A DNA stretch of 64,000 nucleotides from Aphrocallistes beatrix (GCA_963281255.1 OY725492.1:1364001-1428000); one strand, 5' to 3'; shown: positions 1-10,525, numbered from the stretch's first letter. The notes: generated from the letters alone by a model not told the origin. Translations and numbers: made by a program.

Positions 1-776
1 AGAAAATCAAGATGGGGATGGATTGATTTGAAACATTTTACCATTTTAATGGAATGTTGTTACATTCCTACGCTACTATTGAAACACGTTTTCCATTTAT
101 GGCTATATCTTGAAAACGGATCATGTTTAGACATCAAATTTGGATGTACGTATTTGAAACTAGGCTATAAATTTCTTTTCATTAGCTTATTATACATTTG
201 TAGCACTAAATCCTAAAATTCTTGAATATATTGTCGAAAGATGAGGATCTAATGCTGCAAAATATATTATGAGCTGATAGAAAGTGGCTTTTACCTATCA
301 AATTCATTAAATGTGAGTGTTTAACTATAACGGTTTTTGGATATAACGTCAAATAGTAACATGCATTTCCATAGCAACGTAAGTATGTACCAATATCCCA
401 TTGGAAATTTTCAAATCTTATGAATCAAGCCGTCTTCTCACTTTGTTTTTTCCTCAAAATAATTAATTAATAACACTTAAAAATGTGCTTAAATCGATCA
501 GAAGGTTGCAAAAGTTTATCTTAAATATGTGAAATCTGGAAAGAAAACCACATAACTCACATTCCGAAAAGAGTTGTGGTGTAAAACAACCCAAAAACAA
601 TAATACATTTCCCATCTCTAACTTCATCGGATTATGGGATACGAATAATAAATAATTGACCCAAGTTCCAAGACCCGAGCTGGCAGCCTCCATTCCTTCG
701 TTTAAGTCGTCTATGACTCTATCATACTTTAGCATACGTATTGTAATGATGAATGAACATGTCTCTTCTATTTTAG
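1..776. other. Intron; degenerate foldback repeat at about 20-430
   Basis: No exon is seen. Bases about 40-115 (ggaatgttgttacattcc, then a 'gctatatcttgaaaac' stretch) and about 335-405 (inverted 'tttccatagcaac') are old arms of the same foldback family found at 5851 and 31491. Open frames on either strand here look like noise. Confidence 0.5.
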
Positions 777-1166
777 TCCCTAGCAGTGGATGCAATCTAA
801 TTACGAGTGAAAGCAAGTGTTTCAGTCACTTCCCCTACCCTACAATGAATTGGAATGATGCTAGAGTTAATTGTCAGACATGGGGAGGAGATCTAGCTAG
901 CATAGCTAGTGCAGAAGAAAATGCAGCAGTGGTTTCCATTAGAAATTATAGTCTAATTGGACCATGTTGGATTGGACTTAATGATATTGAAACAGAAGGA
1001 ACATTTGTGTGGAGTGATGACAGCAACAGCTCATATCGGAACTGGGATGGTGGTGCACCAAATAATGTAGAGAATGAAGACTGTGCTTATGTTGATCTAA
1101 TTACTTGGAATGCCATACCCTGCAATGAAAGTTTTCCTTCTTGCTACTATTGCAGTCTATTAAATG
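777..1166 (+). CDS. CTLD exon 1 (C-type lectin domain, 130 aa)
   Basis: Single-exon C-type lectin domain, phase 1 at both ends (acceptor ttttag, donor G|GTGAGT). It has the long-form N-terminal cysteine pair (GC...KCF), the 'NCQTWGGDLASI' helix-2 region, the 'CWIGLND' strand (the canonical WIGL motif), 'NEDC', 'PCN' and a final 'CYYC'. The Ca2+/sugar loop reads GGAPNN where mannose-type lectins have GEPNN, and the later WND motif is WNA here, so the calcium site is probably weak. Eight cysteines suggest one disulfide more than the usual long form. It is followed by Ig1 after a 1019-bp intron inflated by a Helitron-like insertion. Confidence 0.93.
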
Positions 1167-1290
1167 GTGAGTGAACAGCCACAGCAAAATTGTGTGATTT
1201 CTTAAGTACACTAACCCCTGTTTATAATTATTCCACAATCTGTAGACACGACATTTCACTATCAGACTTAAAATAACTCCATTGAGAAAA

Positions 1291-2055
1291 TCTTATATAT
1301 TATAATGCTATGATTTTTTTGTGTTTGTCCGAATTGATTGAAGAATTGGGAAGTCATAGAGATGTGAAATTTGGCATGTAGGTGTCAAATGATATGACTA
1401 CGATAAAATTCTAAGATCTAAGCGAAATTTTCACACCTCTGCAAAAAATGGAAAACAATTTTTCACACCTTTTCTATACTAAATAAATAACCACACTATC
1501 ACAATAGAAACCATTGTAGTACGACACTACAATAGATCGTCATTGTTATTAATACTTCAAAACCACAACTTATGCTTGATATCTTAAATGTATTATAGTG
1601 TATGGCAATAAAAAAGATTATGTGCATATTTTCACACTTTTATATGCATATTTTCACACCATTTGATGAATTTTGAAAAATGTGCTAGAGACTAGCTTCA
1701 AACGGGTGACATGGGGTTTTCAGCAGTGTAGATTTCGAATATCATATTTTCGAGTAAATTTGATGATCAATTTGTTTGCTTTTGTTAACATATATATACA
1801 TAAAGTAAACAAATTGCAAAAATAGGCTAGAGACTAGATTCCAACGGTTGATATGGGGTTTTTAGTTCTGTAGATTTCGAATATTATATTTTCGGATCCA
1901 TATGAGAAATTATTCGTTAACCATTGCTTACAATATTTATCTAAAGGGAAATTCCCCAAATAGGTTAAATTGAGTAACTCCAGGCGCCCGCAGGGCGACT
2001 CTGCGGACACACAGTGTCCGCAAGCCCGCGCAGCGCAAGTAAGCGAACCCGCTTG
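1291..2055 (+). mobile_element. Helitron-like non-autonomous element, type A
   Basis: Begins TCTTATATATTA and ends in a GC-rich tail with the hairpin CAAGCGAACCCGCTTG-like stem, finishing CTTG before a host T. Without it the CTLD1-Ig1 intron would be about 254 bp, like its two sister introns (271 and 241 bp). The sister sequence gives an empty site in which A and T are directly joined. No coding sequence inside; two degenerate copies of a roughly 140-bp internal repeat. Confidence 0.65.
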
Positions 2056-2185
2056 TATAAAATATTCTAGAGATATCAAGAACACTTAACATAGAATAAA
2101 ATATTGATATCTGAAATCATTAATTATTTATGAACATCAATATTTTTTGTTGCTTTATGATTTTTAATACACGAATTTCTTTTAG

Positions 2186-2482
2186 TAAACGTATTCGGGA
2201 AAATAGTCGACTCTTCTACTTTCGAAGAATTGAATAATAACACAGTTCTCGCACTAGACACAACTCTATACTGTGTCACAGAGAATAGGGACACTCCCCA
2301 GGTGACTTGGAGTTATGAAGATCCAGTAGGGATCAGATCCTTTCTCACTGCTGCAACGAATGTCACTACAGGAGTTAGTATTCTGGAATTAACCAATAAT
2401 GATAATCCAGGTACTTACTCATGCCAAGTCACTCAGAATGGAGCAATTGTGACCTATAGAGCTGAAATATTTGGCAGAAGTG
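2186..2482 (+). CDS. Ig exon 1 (immunoglobulin domain, 99 aa)
   Basis: Single-exon Ig-fold domain, phase 1-1 (acceptor cttttag|TA, donor G|GTGAGT). Ig hallmarks in order are Cys in 'TLYCVTE', Trp in 'VTWSYED' twelve residues later, and the C-terminal 'NPGTYSC' (the xGxYxC motif). N-x-S/T sites occur at NNT and NVT. The exon opens 'VNVFG' and closes 'FGRSG', which links to the next lectin exon. About 95% of residues match Ig2, showing recent duplication of the CTLD-Ig pair. The exact Ig set (V, I or C) cannot be judged by eye. Confidence 0.9.
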
Positions 2483-3270
2483 GTGAGTGATTAATTTTAT
2501 TGCATAAAATTAATACTACTACAAAAACTATTTCCAAATTCAATGTGAGCGCTACATTTGTCAGGATTTTCCAAATTGTCTTTTTTCAGAATTTCGAGTT
2601 ATGAATTGTTAAAATTTAGATGTTTTAATTTTTCCAGTCGGATCTATTAAACCTAATCATCTCAAATTTTTATTAAAACTTGGAGAAAAACTAATTCTGA
2701 CAAATGACAAAATCAAAATTCTGACATCTGCAAGCGCCTCAATTGTATACATATAGCTTATTGTATATTAGTCAAATAGCTTTGTGAAAACATAAACCAT
2801 TGTCAGCGTTAACGTGGGAGTCGGAATGTAGATAACATTTTTATTATCGGAATTCCCACTTCTGGAAATCCAGTAGGATATAGTATGTTATTCATTGGAC
2901 ATAGCAGTTATTATACTGTATTGCAGATTTGTCTACAAAAGAACAAGGATTTCTATAGATGGAAATAACTTTTACCCTGTAGAAATCTTGCGGGAAATCC
3001 TACACATGGAAATGGGAATTGGAATTCCATTACCACGGAATCACTCAGAGTTTGATTCATACAAATATATTAATTGAAAGTGTCGTCACTTTCAGTCAGT
3101 GGCGGAGCGAGAGTGGGGCCTATGCCCCACCCATACCACCCGTGCCCCATCTGCGGTAGAGAGCTAACGCCGTCTCTGCTGCGCTAATATATTTGTATGT
3201 GCTTTGTTTTACGAATGGATTTGATATTGAATATATTTGTATTATTTTCGCTACATCAGCATCCAATTAA
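2483..3270. other. Intron after Ig1, homologous to intron after Ig2
   Basis: The first 400 bp match 4481-4880 in order, showing flank duplication with the exon. At 3096-3170 there is a GC-rich 'cagtggcggagcg' fragment resembling a hAT-type end. No gene. Confidence 0.5.
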
Positions 3271-3444
3271 GGTACAGTCGAAATCATTTTTTTTCTTATT
3301 ATTTCTTTACAGGTTCAAACAGTAAGAAAAAGCACGATGGAAATTAACATAGATTTGGAATTTTTACACCATAAATAGTAAGAAATAGTGGGAAAAAACG
3401 ATAAGTAAGAAAAATCCCGAATAAGAAAAAGGTTTTGATTGTAT
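3271..3444. mobile_element. Small TA-flanked MITE
   Basis: Starts near 'acagtcgaaatca...tttcttatt' and ends with its inverted form 'aataagaaaaaggttttgattgta'-like (about 25-bp imperfect terminal inverted repeats). Tc1/mariner-pogo style. Non-coding. Confidence 0.45.
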
Positions 3445-3485
3445 GTATGTTATGATATTATGTTCGCAATAAACTCTAATTTACT

Positions 3486-3509
3486 CTAGTAAACGTATTG
3501 TGAGTGAAA
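3486..3509 (+). pseudogene. Relic of an Ig exon (first 10 bases plus donor)
   Basis: Reads ctag|TAAACGTATT|GTGAGTG. TAAACGTATT is exactly the first ten exon bases of Ig1 and Ig3, and GTGAGTG is the Ig donor. The 280-odd bases between are missing. It lies just before CTLD2. Confidence 0.45.
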
Positions 3510-3525
3510 GTATATTCTATTTTAG

Positions 3526-3912
3526 TTCCTAGCAGTGGATGTAATCTAATTACGAGTGAAAACAAGTGTTTCAGTTACTTCAATCACTCCTCAATCAATT
3601 GGAATGATGCTAGAGTTAATTGTCAGACATGGGGAGGAGATCTAGCTAGTATAGCTAGTGCAGATGAAAATGCAGCAGTGGTTTCCATTAGAAGTCCTAG
3701 TGAAGCTGGATTTTGTTGGATTGGACTTAATGACATTGGAACAGAAGGAACATTTGTGTGGAGTGATGGCAGCAACAGCTCATATAGGAACTGGGCTGGT
3801 GGTGCACCAAATAATGCAGGCAATGAAGACTGTGCTCATGTTGAGCCAATTACCTGGAATGACTTAACATGCAATATTAGTCTCCCTTGTTACTATTGCA
3901 GTATATTAAATG
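3526..3912 (+). CDS. CTLD exon 2 (C-type lectin domain, 129 aa)
   Basis: Second lectin domain, phase 1-1. It keeps the WND motif (TWNDLTC), unlike CTLD1, but has the same APN in place of EPN. The two acidic/amide residues after it (NEDC) are kept, so a partial calcium site is possible. Extra cysteines (FCWIGL and PCYYC) match those in CTLD1. Only 271 bp separates it from Ig2, the normal short spacing for this pair. Twenty bases upstream of its polypyrimidine tract is a tiny Ig-exon relic (3489-3505). Confidence 0.93.
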
Positions 3913-4183
3913 GTGAGTGTACAGCAAAATAGCAAAATAGCGTTATTTCCTAATTGAGATTCAGTACACTATCCACTGTTCTTTAATTAATTAATCCCAA
4001 AAGCGGACAAGATATTTCAATATCAGACACACTACGAACCCTAATGATTAAATATAATAATATTCTGGAGATATCTAAGGGCACTCAACATAGAATAAAA
4101 TATAGTTGTCAGAAATATTTGACTATTTATGAATGTCTGTCTTTAGTTGCCTAGTGATTCTTAATACACGAAATTTCTTTTAG

Positions 4184-4480
4184 TGAACGTATTCGGGAGA
4201 ATAGTCGACTCTTCTATCTTCGAAGAATTGAATAATAACACAGTTCTCGCACTAGACACAACTCTATACTGTGTCACAGAGAATAGGGACACTCCCCAGG
4301 TGATTTGGAGCTATGAAGATCCAGTAGGGATCAGATCCTCTCTCACTGCTGCAACGAATGTCACTACAGGAGTTAGTATTCTGGAGTTAACCAATAATAA
4401 TAATCCAGGCACTTACTCATGCCAAGTCACTCGAAATGGAGCAATTGTAACCTATATAGCTGAAATATTTGGCAGAAGTG
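4184..4480 (+). CDS. Ig exon 2 (immunoglobulin domain, 99 aa)
   Basis: Phase 1-1 Ig domain (acceptor cttttag|TG, donor G|GTGAGT). C-W-C hallmarks are present (LYCVTE, VIWSYED, NPGTYSC). It differs from Ig1 at only a few residues, for example V to I before the Trp and a serine in 'IRSSLTA'. The intron after it shares several hundred bases with the intron after Ig1, so exon and flank were copied together. The following intron (3746 bp) has accumulated most of the transposons of this part. Confidence 0.9.
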
Positions 4481-4884
4481 GTGAGTGATTAATTTTATAG
4501 TATAAAATTAATACTAAAAATTTGTTATAATTTTCCAAGTTGTCTTTGTCAGAATTTCCATTTATGATTTGTTGAAATTTAGATGTTTTAATTTGTCAGA
4601 ATTTGCAACGTCCATTTTGCTACACTATATTGTCCATCTCCTCCATCGAACCTATTCAACCTGCTCATCCCAAATTTTAACAAAACTTAGTGAAAACTGA
4701 TTCCGACAAATGACAACAAAACTTTTTCACACGCCTCAATTCTATTCAAATTGTTAATTGTCTATTAACAAAATAACTTCTTAAGAACATACCCTGTTGT
4801 CAAGGTTGCCATGGGAATAGGAATGACATTTCTCTTATCAAATTCCTACATCTGGAAATCCTGTGGGAAATCCGATGTACACCA

Positions 4885-5058
4885 CCCGGACAAAAGTATT
4901 TGAACACTTGATTCTTTCCCATACAAATAATACTAAATCGGATTTTTTCATGAAGGGGGCAATACGTTCAAATTCAAAGAGATACTGCGTAGTAAAAATC
5001 TGATTTCAGATTCGAAATCTACACATTCGAATTAGCCATAGTTGAACATCCACCATAG
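4885..5058. repeat. Dispersed repeat, copy 1
   Basis: The segment beginning 'ggacaaaagtatttgaacac' and running to 'ttagccatagttgaac' recurs at 28139-28293 with few differences. The end resembles Tc1/mariner termini. Non-coding. Confidence 0.5.
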
Positions 5059-5323
5059 GAAATTCATTACCATCATGTATAGTGGTCAAAATGGGCGTAT
5101 GTGGCATAAAGTGGCACTGATTGATAATTACAAAAAGTTAGGAATGAATGATTAATTAGAAAAATTAACCCGGGTTAATCTTGTAATTCCAGGGGGGATG
5201 GCACCAAAATCGAATCAGATTGCAAGCACCTTGGCTCCTCGGACGATGCCAGGCTGGCACCTATAAGTGCCGGCCGAGCACCTAGATAAACCCCTGGTCG
5301 TAGCATCTCGGTAATCCCCCATA

Positions 5324-5475
5324 CAGGGGTGTAGCCAGTCCAGTTTAGGGTGCGGCAATTCCAGTTCATTCCGTGAGAGGGTTCGGCACTCAAAGCTAAT
5401 TTGTGAAATTTTAGTGGGCACAGCCTTTGATGTTGCGGTGTAGGCCTCATGTGTCGCATCATGGCTATGTCTCTG
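5324..5475. mobile_element. hAT-like MITE, CAGGGGTGTAGCC end
   Basis: Ends CAGGGGTGTAGCCA and TGGCTATGTCTCTG are imperfect inverted repeats. The interior ('gggcacagcctttga') recurs at 15880-16010. The 8-bp flanks match only 6/8. Confidence 0.4.
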
Positions 5476-5610
5476 CCTCGATATAACCATAAAAATACGA
5501 AATAACCGTATTTAGATGTAGCTACTTAAGTAGTTGACGAGATTAATCGGGAATTCGAATATATTTGTATTATTTTTTCTAAATACACCGGTATTCAATC
5601 AAAGTACGTA

Positions 5611-6850
5611 CAGTAGAGTTCGCTTATTAGCAAGTTTTTTCAGTGCACAGAGCAAAGGTATAGGGATTTATGTATAAACAAGTTCGCTTATTAGCAAGTT
5701 CCCTTATTTGCAAGATTCGCTTATTAGCAAGTTTTTTTAAGGTCTCAATGGACCAAAATGTATTAATTATGTTCCCTTATTAGCAAGTTGGCCTATAAGC
5801 AAGTTTTTCTCGTGCAAAACACGACTTGCTAATAACTTAATAAGCGAATCCATAGCCTACTATATATAAGGCCTAAGAGTCACTTAACCAGGGATGCGGT
5901 AGAAGATGGATGAAGAAATACATGAGCTGCCTTAAATCATTAACAAAGCACAATAGAGCTTAGGAATGTATTACCAGCATATATAAATATGGTGTCAAAG
6001 CACCCATATCCGTTGTTAAAATTTAGATTAGCCATCAAATGATTGCGCAACAGGTTATATTTGGGTCAAATTTAGTGATTTTCTGAGGTCGTTTAAGGGC
6101 ACTTCTAAGTGTTTTTATTATAAGGTTTTTCGCATAGAACTGAGAAATGAATGTGTTAATACTAAAAATTTGGAATTTTTTCATGGAATGTTCTTATATT
6201 CCAGTGTTGCTATGGAAACGTGTTTTGGTCAGTTGGGGCTATATCTTGAAAACAGCGATAGCTAGACATTCAATTTTAATCCCATTTGATAGCAAATAGG
6301 CTACTTCCTATTTAGCTATAATACAATTTCTGTGTCTAAAATCAATGGTTTGAGATATTCGACAAATTACCAAATGTGACCAATGTTTCCATAGCAACAC
6401 TGGAATGTAAGAACATTCCATGAAAAAATTCCAAATTTTTAGTATTAACACATTCACTTCTCAGTTCTATGCGAAAAACTTTATAATAAATACACTTAGA
6501 AGTGCCCTTAAACGACCTCTGAAAATCACTAAATTTGACCCAAAATAAGCCTGTTGCGCAATCATTTGATGACTAATCTAAATTTTAACAACGGATATGG
6601 GTGCTTTGACACCATATTTATATATGCTGGTAATACATTCCTAAGCTCTATTGTGCTTTGTTAATGATTTAAGGCAGCTCATGTATTTCTTCATCCCTCT
6701 TCTACCGCATCCCTAGTGCCAAATTCGCAAGTTACTCTGAGGCCTTATTATAGTAGGATATGGCGAATCGTTTATTAGCAAGAAAAATTTGCTAATACAC
6801 GAACTTTTAGTTCGTTTATTAGGAAGAACTTGCTAATAGAGATTATTCTG
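5611..6850. mobile_element. pogo-type MITE split by a foldback element
   Basis: TA|CAGTAGAGTTCGCTTATT at the left, and a degenerate inverted end finishing ...TTCTG|TA at the right. The interior has many 'cttattagcaagtt' repeats. The foldback at 5851-6762 sits inside. Confidence 0.5.
5851..6762. mobile_element. Foldback element FB1 (7-bp target duplication)
   Basis: Two arms of about 400 bp are near-perfect inverted copies of each other around a centre near 6330. Ends are CATAGCCTACTA and TAGTAGGATATG. Flanked on both sides by GCGAATC (5844-5850 and 6763-6769). No coding capacity. In the pre-mRNA it could form a long double-stranded hairpin. Confidence 0.7.
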
Positions 6851-6941
6851 TATTATGTATTAATTAATTTACATTCTTCAATTTAGAGGAAATTGTGGTT
6901 GCTTTTGAATAGAGTAGAAAGTTTCGTAAGTATCATATGTA

Positions 6942-7026
6942 CAGTAGAGTTCGCTTATTAGCAAGTTCGCTTATTAGCAAGTTTTTCTCGTGCAAAACCC
7001 GACTTGCTAATAAGCGAACTATACTG
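6942..7026. mobile_element. 85-bp pogo-type MITE
   Basis: TA|CAGTAGAGTTCGCTTATTAG ... CTAATAAGCGAACTATACTG|TA. It is a minimal internally deleted relative of the 5611 element and almost a perfect palindrome. A Helitron-like element starts directly at its right flank. Confidence 0.6.
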
Positions 7027-7028
7027 TA

Positions 7029-8067
7029 TCTTATATATTAAAATGCTAGGATTTTGTTTTTTAAAAAATGTGTTTGTCCGAATTGATTGAAGAATTGGGA
7101 AGTCATAGAGGTGTGAAAATTGGCATGTAGGTGTCAAATGATATGACTATGATTAAGTTCTACGATCTAAGCGAAATTTTAACATCTCTGCAAAAAAAAA
7201 TGGAAAACAATTTTTCGCACCTTTTCTATACAAAATAAATGACTACACTATCACAAGAGAAACCATTGTACGACACTACAATAGATCGTCATTGTTATTA
7301 ATACTTCAAAGCCACAATTTAAGTTTGATATCTTAAATGTATTATAATTTATGGCAATAAAAAAGATTATGTGCATATTTTCACACCATTTGATGAATTT
7401 TGAAAATAATGCTAGAGACTAGCTTCCAGCGGTTGACATGGGGTTTGTAGGGGTGTAGATTTCGAAAATGATATTTCCAGATCTATATAATAAATTATTT
7501 GTTTACTTTTGTTTACATTAGATACATAAAGTAAACAAATTACAAAAATAGGCTAGAGACTAGCTTCCAACGGTTGACATGGGATGGGGTTTTCAGGGGC
7601 GTAGATTTCGAATATCATATTTTCAGATCTATATGATAAATTATTGTTTACTTTTGTTTACAATAGATACATAAAGTAAACAAATCTCAAAAATATGTTA
7701 GAAACTTGCTTTCAACGGTTGACATTGGGTTTTCAGGGGTGTAGATTTCGAATATCATATTTTCGAGTAAATTTGACGATCAATTTGTTTACTTTTGTTT
7801 ACATTAGATACATAAAGTAAACAAATTACAAAAATGGGCTAGAATCTAGCTTCCAACGGTTGATATGGGGTTTGTAGTGCTGTAGATTTTGAATATTATA
7901 TTTTCGGATCCATATGAGAAATTATTCGTCGACCTTTGTTTGCAATATTTATTTAAAGGAAAAAAAACAAAATATGTTTGATTGAGTGACTCCAGGCGCC
8001 CGCAGGGCGACTCTGCGGACACGCAGTGTCCGCAAGCCGCGCAGCGCAAGCAAGTGAAACGTGCTTG
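7029..8067 (+). mobile_element. Helitron-like element, type A, with expanded 140-bp repeats
   Basis: Begins TCTTATATATTAAAATGC after a host A, and ends GTGCTTG before T. Between 7411 and about 7970 it contains four tandem units of about 140 bp (each 'gctagagactagcttcc...aaagtaaacaaat'), against about two in the other copies. Non-coding. Confidence 0.65.
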
Positions 8068-8085
8068 TATTATAATATTCTACTT

Positions 8086-8222
8086 TCTATTCTATTCCAT
8101 TCTATTCTATTCTATTCTATTCTATTCTATTCTATTCTATTCTATTCTATTCTATTCTATTCTATTCTATTCTATTCTATTCTATTCTATTCTATTTTAT
8201 TCTAGTCTATTCTATTCTATTT
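8086..8222 (+). repeat. (TTCTA)n microsatellite at the CTLD3 splice acceptor
   Basis: About 27 tandem copies of a 5-bp unit with a few point changes, ending 3 bp before the AG of CTLD3. The sister acceptors (CTLD1 tcttctattttag, CTLD2 tattctattttag) contain a single TTCTA at this place, so the array likely grew from the pyrimidine tract itself. Confidence 0.9.
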
Positions 8223-8226
8223 TTAG

Positions 8227-8613
8227 TTCCAAGCAGTGGATGCAATCTAATTACGAGTGAAAACAAGTGTTTCGGTTATTTCCTTCACCCCTCAATCAAT
8301 TGGAATGATGCTAGAGTTAATTGTCAGACATGGGGAGGAGATCTAGCTAGCATAGCTAGTGAAAGTGAAAATGCAGCAGTGGATTCCATTAGAAGTCCTA
8401 GTGAAGCTGGATCATGTTGGATTGGACTTAATGACATCGGAACAGAAGGAACTTTTGTGTGGAGTGATGGCAGCAACAGCTCATATAGGAACTGGGATGG
8501 TGGTGCACCAAATAATGTAGGCAATGAAGACTGTGCTCATGTTGGGCCAATTACCTGGAATGACTTACCCTGCAATAATATCCTCATATGTTATTATTGC
8601 AGTCTATCGAACG
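8227..8613 (+). CDS. CTLD exon 3 (C-type lectin domain, 129 aa)
   Basis: Third lectin domain, phase 1-1, open throughout from the acceptor at 8225-8226. It has CWIGLND, GGAPNN, NEDC, TWNDLPCN and CYYC, and the same APN substitution as its sisters. It differs by a serine/glutamate insertion-like stretch 'ASESENAAVDSI' in helix 2. Its 3' splice site lies directly downstream of a long TTCTA microsatellite that serves as the pyrimidine tract, so splicing of this exon may vary with repeat length. Confidence 0.93.
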
Positions 8614-8854
8614 GTGAGTAAGTTTACATACACTAACCACTGTACTTAGATTAATTATTCCAACAAACGGACACGATATGTCAATGTCAAACAAACTATG
8701 AACCCTAACGATTAAGTACTTAGTATAACAATATTCTGGAGATATCTAAAGGGCGCTTAACTTGAATAAAATCTAGATATCTGAAATATTTGACTATTTA
8801 TGAATGTATGTCCTTTTGTTGCTTTATAATTCTTAATACACGAATTTCTTTTAG

Positions 8855-9154
8855 TAAACGTATTCGGGAGAATAGTCGACTCTTCTACTTTCGAAGAATT
8901 GAATAATAACACAATTCTCGCACTAGACACAACTCTATACTGTGTCACAGAGAATAGGAACACTCCACAGGTGACTTGGAGCTATGAAGATCCAGTAGGG
9001 ATCAGATCCTTTCTCACTGCTGCAACGAATGACACTACAGGAGTTAGTATTCTAGAATTAACCAATAGCAACAGTAATCCAGGCACTTACTCATGTAACG
9101 TAACTCGTAATGGAGAGTACGTAACCTATATAGCTGAAATATTCAGTACAAGTG
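8855..9154 (+). CDS. Ig exon 3 (immunoglobulin domain, 100 aa)
   Basis: Third Ig domain, phase 1-1, one residue longer than Ig1/Ig2 because of 'NSNSNPGTYSC' before the last cysteine. The C-terminal part diverges most (NVTRNGEYV, FSTSG), which sets it apart as the oldest or the most selected copy. It is the last Ig before the FN3 series; the 1071-bp intron after it holds no exon that I can find. Confidence 0.9.
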
Positions 9155-10225
9155 GTGAGTGATTAATTTTATAGCATACAATTAATTAATATTAGAACAT
9201 TTTATTTGCAAATTATATGCATATGGTTTATTTTTCATTTTTGATATTTTTCATAAATTGAGAATAGACATAACAATATGCATATAAACAAATTATAGTC
9301 CCTGAAGTTGAATCTGATTGGCCAAGATATTTACATAAATGCTTATCCAATAATAATTGCCATTATCAGTATACTTGTAGACACTGATATACTTAGGGGA
9401 TTCAAAGTAGTTCGTAACCCGACTATTTTCAACACTTCTTATGGATTCTTCATAGCCTCACGATTCGATTCATACTGGCATGACTGTTTTACAGTTTATA
9501 GTATTGCCTTTATCCTTCTTGAAAGTGTCCTGTCTGAGGTACAGCATTTTTGTGACACATACGACACAACTCCTATAGACAACTAATAGAAAATCAATTT
9601 TTAAAAAACGATCCTAAATTGAATTATATAGTAAATATGTTTAATAACTTCAATTGATTGTACATTTTACCAAATATTCTCATCAGTCAAGCTTCTGTTC
9701 TCATTTACTCAATATTTGTCACAATTCCATGCGAAATATGCCAAAATATTAAAATATCGAAATTTACCACTCTAAAATAGGAGTCATTTAGAGGGTCATT
9801 CTCCTACAATACTAAATACTTGCATTGAAAATTGCATTAGCGTATTAGCTTTTAAATATATGTATTGGGTATTTGATAGTGCTCATATTTTGAATACTCG
9901 ATAAGGTACAATTATGGACAATATTGTTATCTGATTGAACTACTTCGTAATTCATGTTATTATCTAACTAATAGCCCGTAGTGAGATTTCCTACTCAAAT
10001 ATACATTAATAGTGCCATTAACCTGTATGGAATTAAGAAAATCACTTAAATCTACTCATATACGGCTTGTTATGCAATGTATTGATGACAAGATGCGTTG
10101 TGCACAACAGATTATAAATTCTCATACAGTGGCACACCCAGTATTTTGCAATGGGGCCTAAGGCTCTCATGTGCTGTTTATCTATGCTGTAATATTGGAG
10201 TTTTTTATTCACCTATACCCTTTAG
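9155..10225. other. Intron between Ig3 and FN1
   Basis: AT-rich. A 92-codon frame at 9308-9586 has no recognisable domain, no splice context and is judged noise. From about 10150 it shares sequence with the FN23 leader. Confidence 0.4.
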
Positions 10226-10525
10226 TTCCTTCAACTCCTCCAATTAACTTCACAGTTTATTCTCTAAACAGCACTGCGATACAGGCAGAATGGAATGCTC
10301 CTGAATTGTTAGATCAAAATGGAATTTTAACAAGTTACCAAGTTAAATATTATGGATCTGTGCTGGATACAACTGAAAGACTTTTGAATCTAAGTGGCAA
10401 CACATTGTCTGCAATTCTTACACAACTTCTACCAAATGTGTATTACTGTATGATGATTCGTGTTGAAAACCAAGCAGGATTCAGTGAATTTAGTTCTGCA
10501 AATTGTTCACGCACTCACGAAGCAA
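10226..10525 (+). CDS. FN3 exon 1 (subtype a, chimeric flanks)
   Basis: 100-residue fibronectin III domain. Core Trp is at residue 23 (AEWNAPE), the tyrosine-corner motif is LLPNVYYC with Cys 75, and the partner Cys 94 is in 'SANC'. Diagnostic residues are TQLL and NQAG. The 5' intron flank (from about 10150) matches that of FN23 almost base for base, but its donor (CAA|GTAAG) and 3' flank match the b type (FN3, FN24). That suggests an exchange within or near the exon. N-glycosylation sequons include NFT, NST and NLS. Confidence 0.92.

Noticed and set aside
463-816. 117-codon frame on the minus strand overlapping CTLD1
   Set aside because: Antisense shadow of CTLD1 and its leader; no domain or splice logic.
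5175-5490. Two overlapping minus-strand frames in GC-rich DNA
   Set aside because: They fall in repeat sequence that recurs at 15880-16010; mirror-type frames without domains.
8086-8222. Possible CRISPR-like or coding repeat
   Set aside because: Plain 5-bp microsatellite without spacers; the frame reading FYSIL repeats is an artefact.
9308-9586. 92-codon frame with hydrophobic stretches in the Ig3-FN1 intron, possibly a membrane exon
   Set aside because: No acceptor/donor of the right phase at its edges, no paralog next to other Ig exons, and a membrane exon in the middle of an ectodomain is unlikely.
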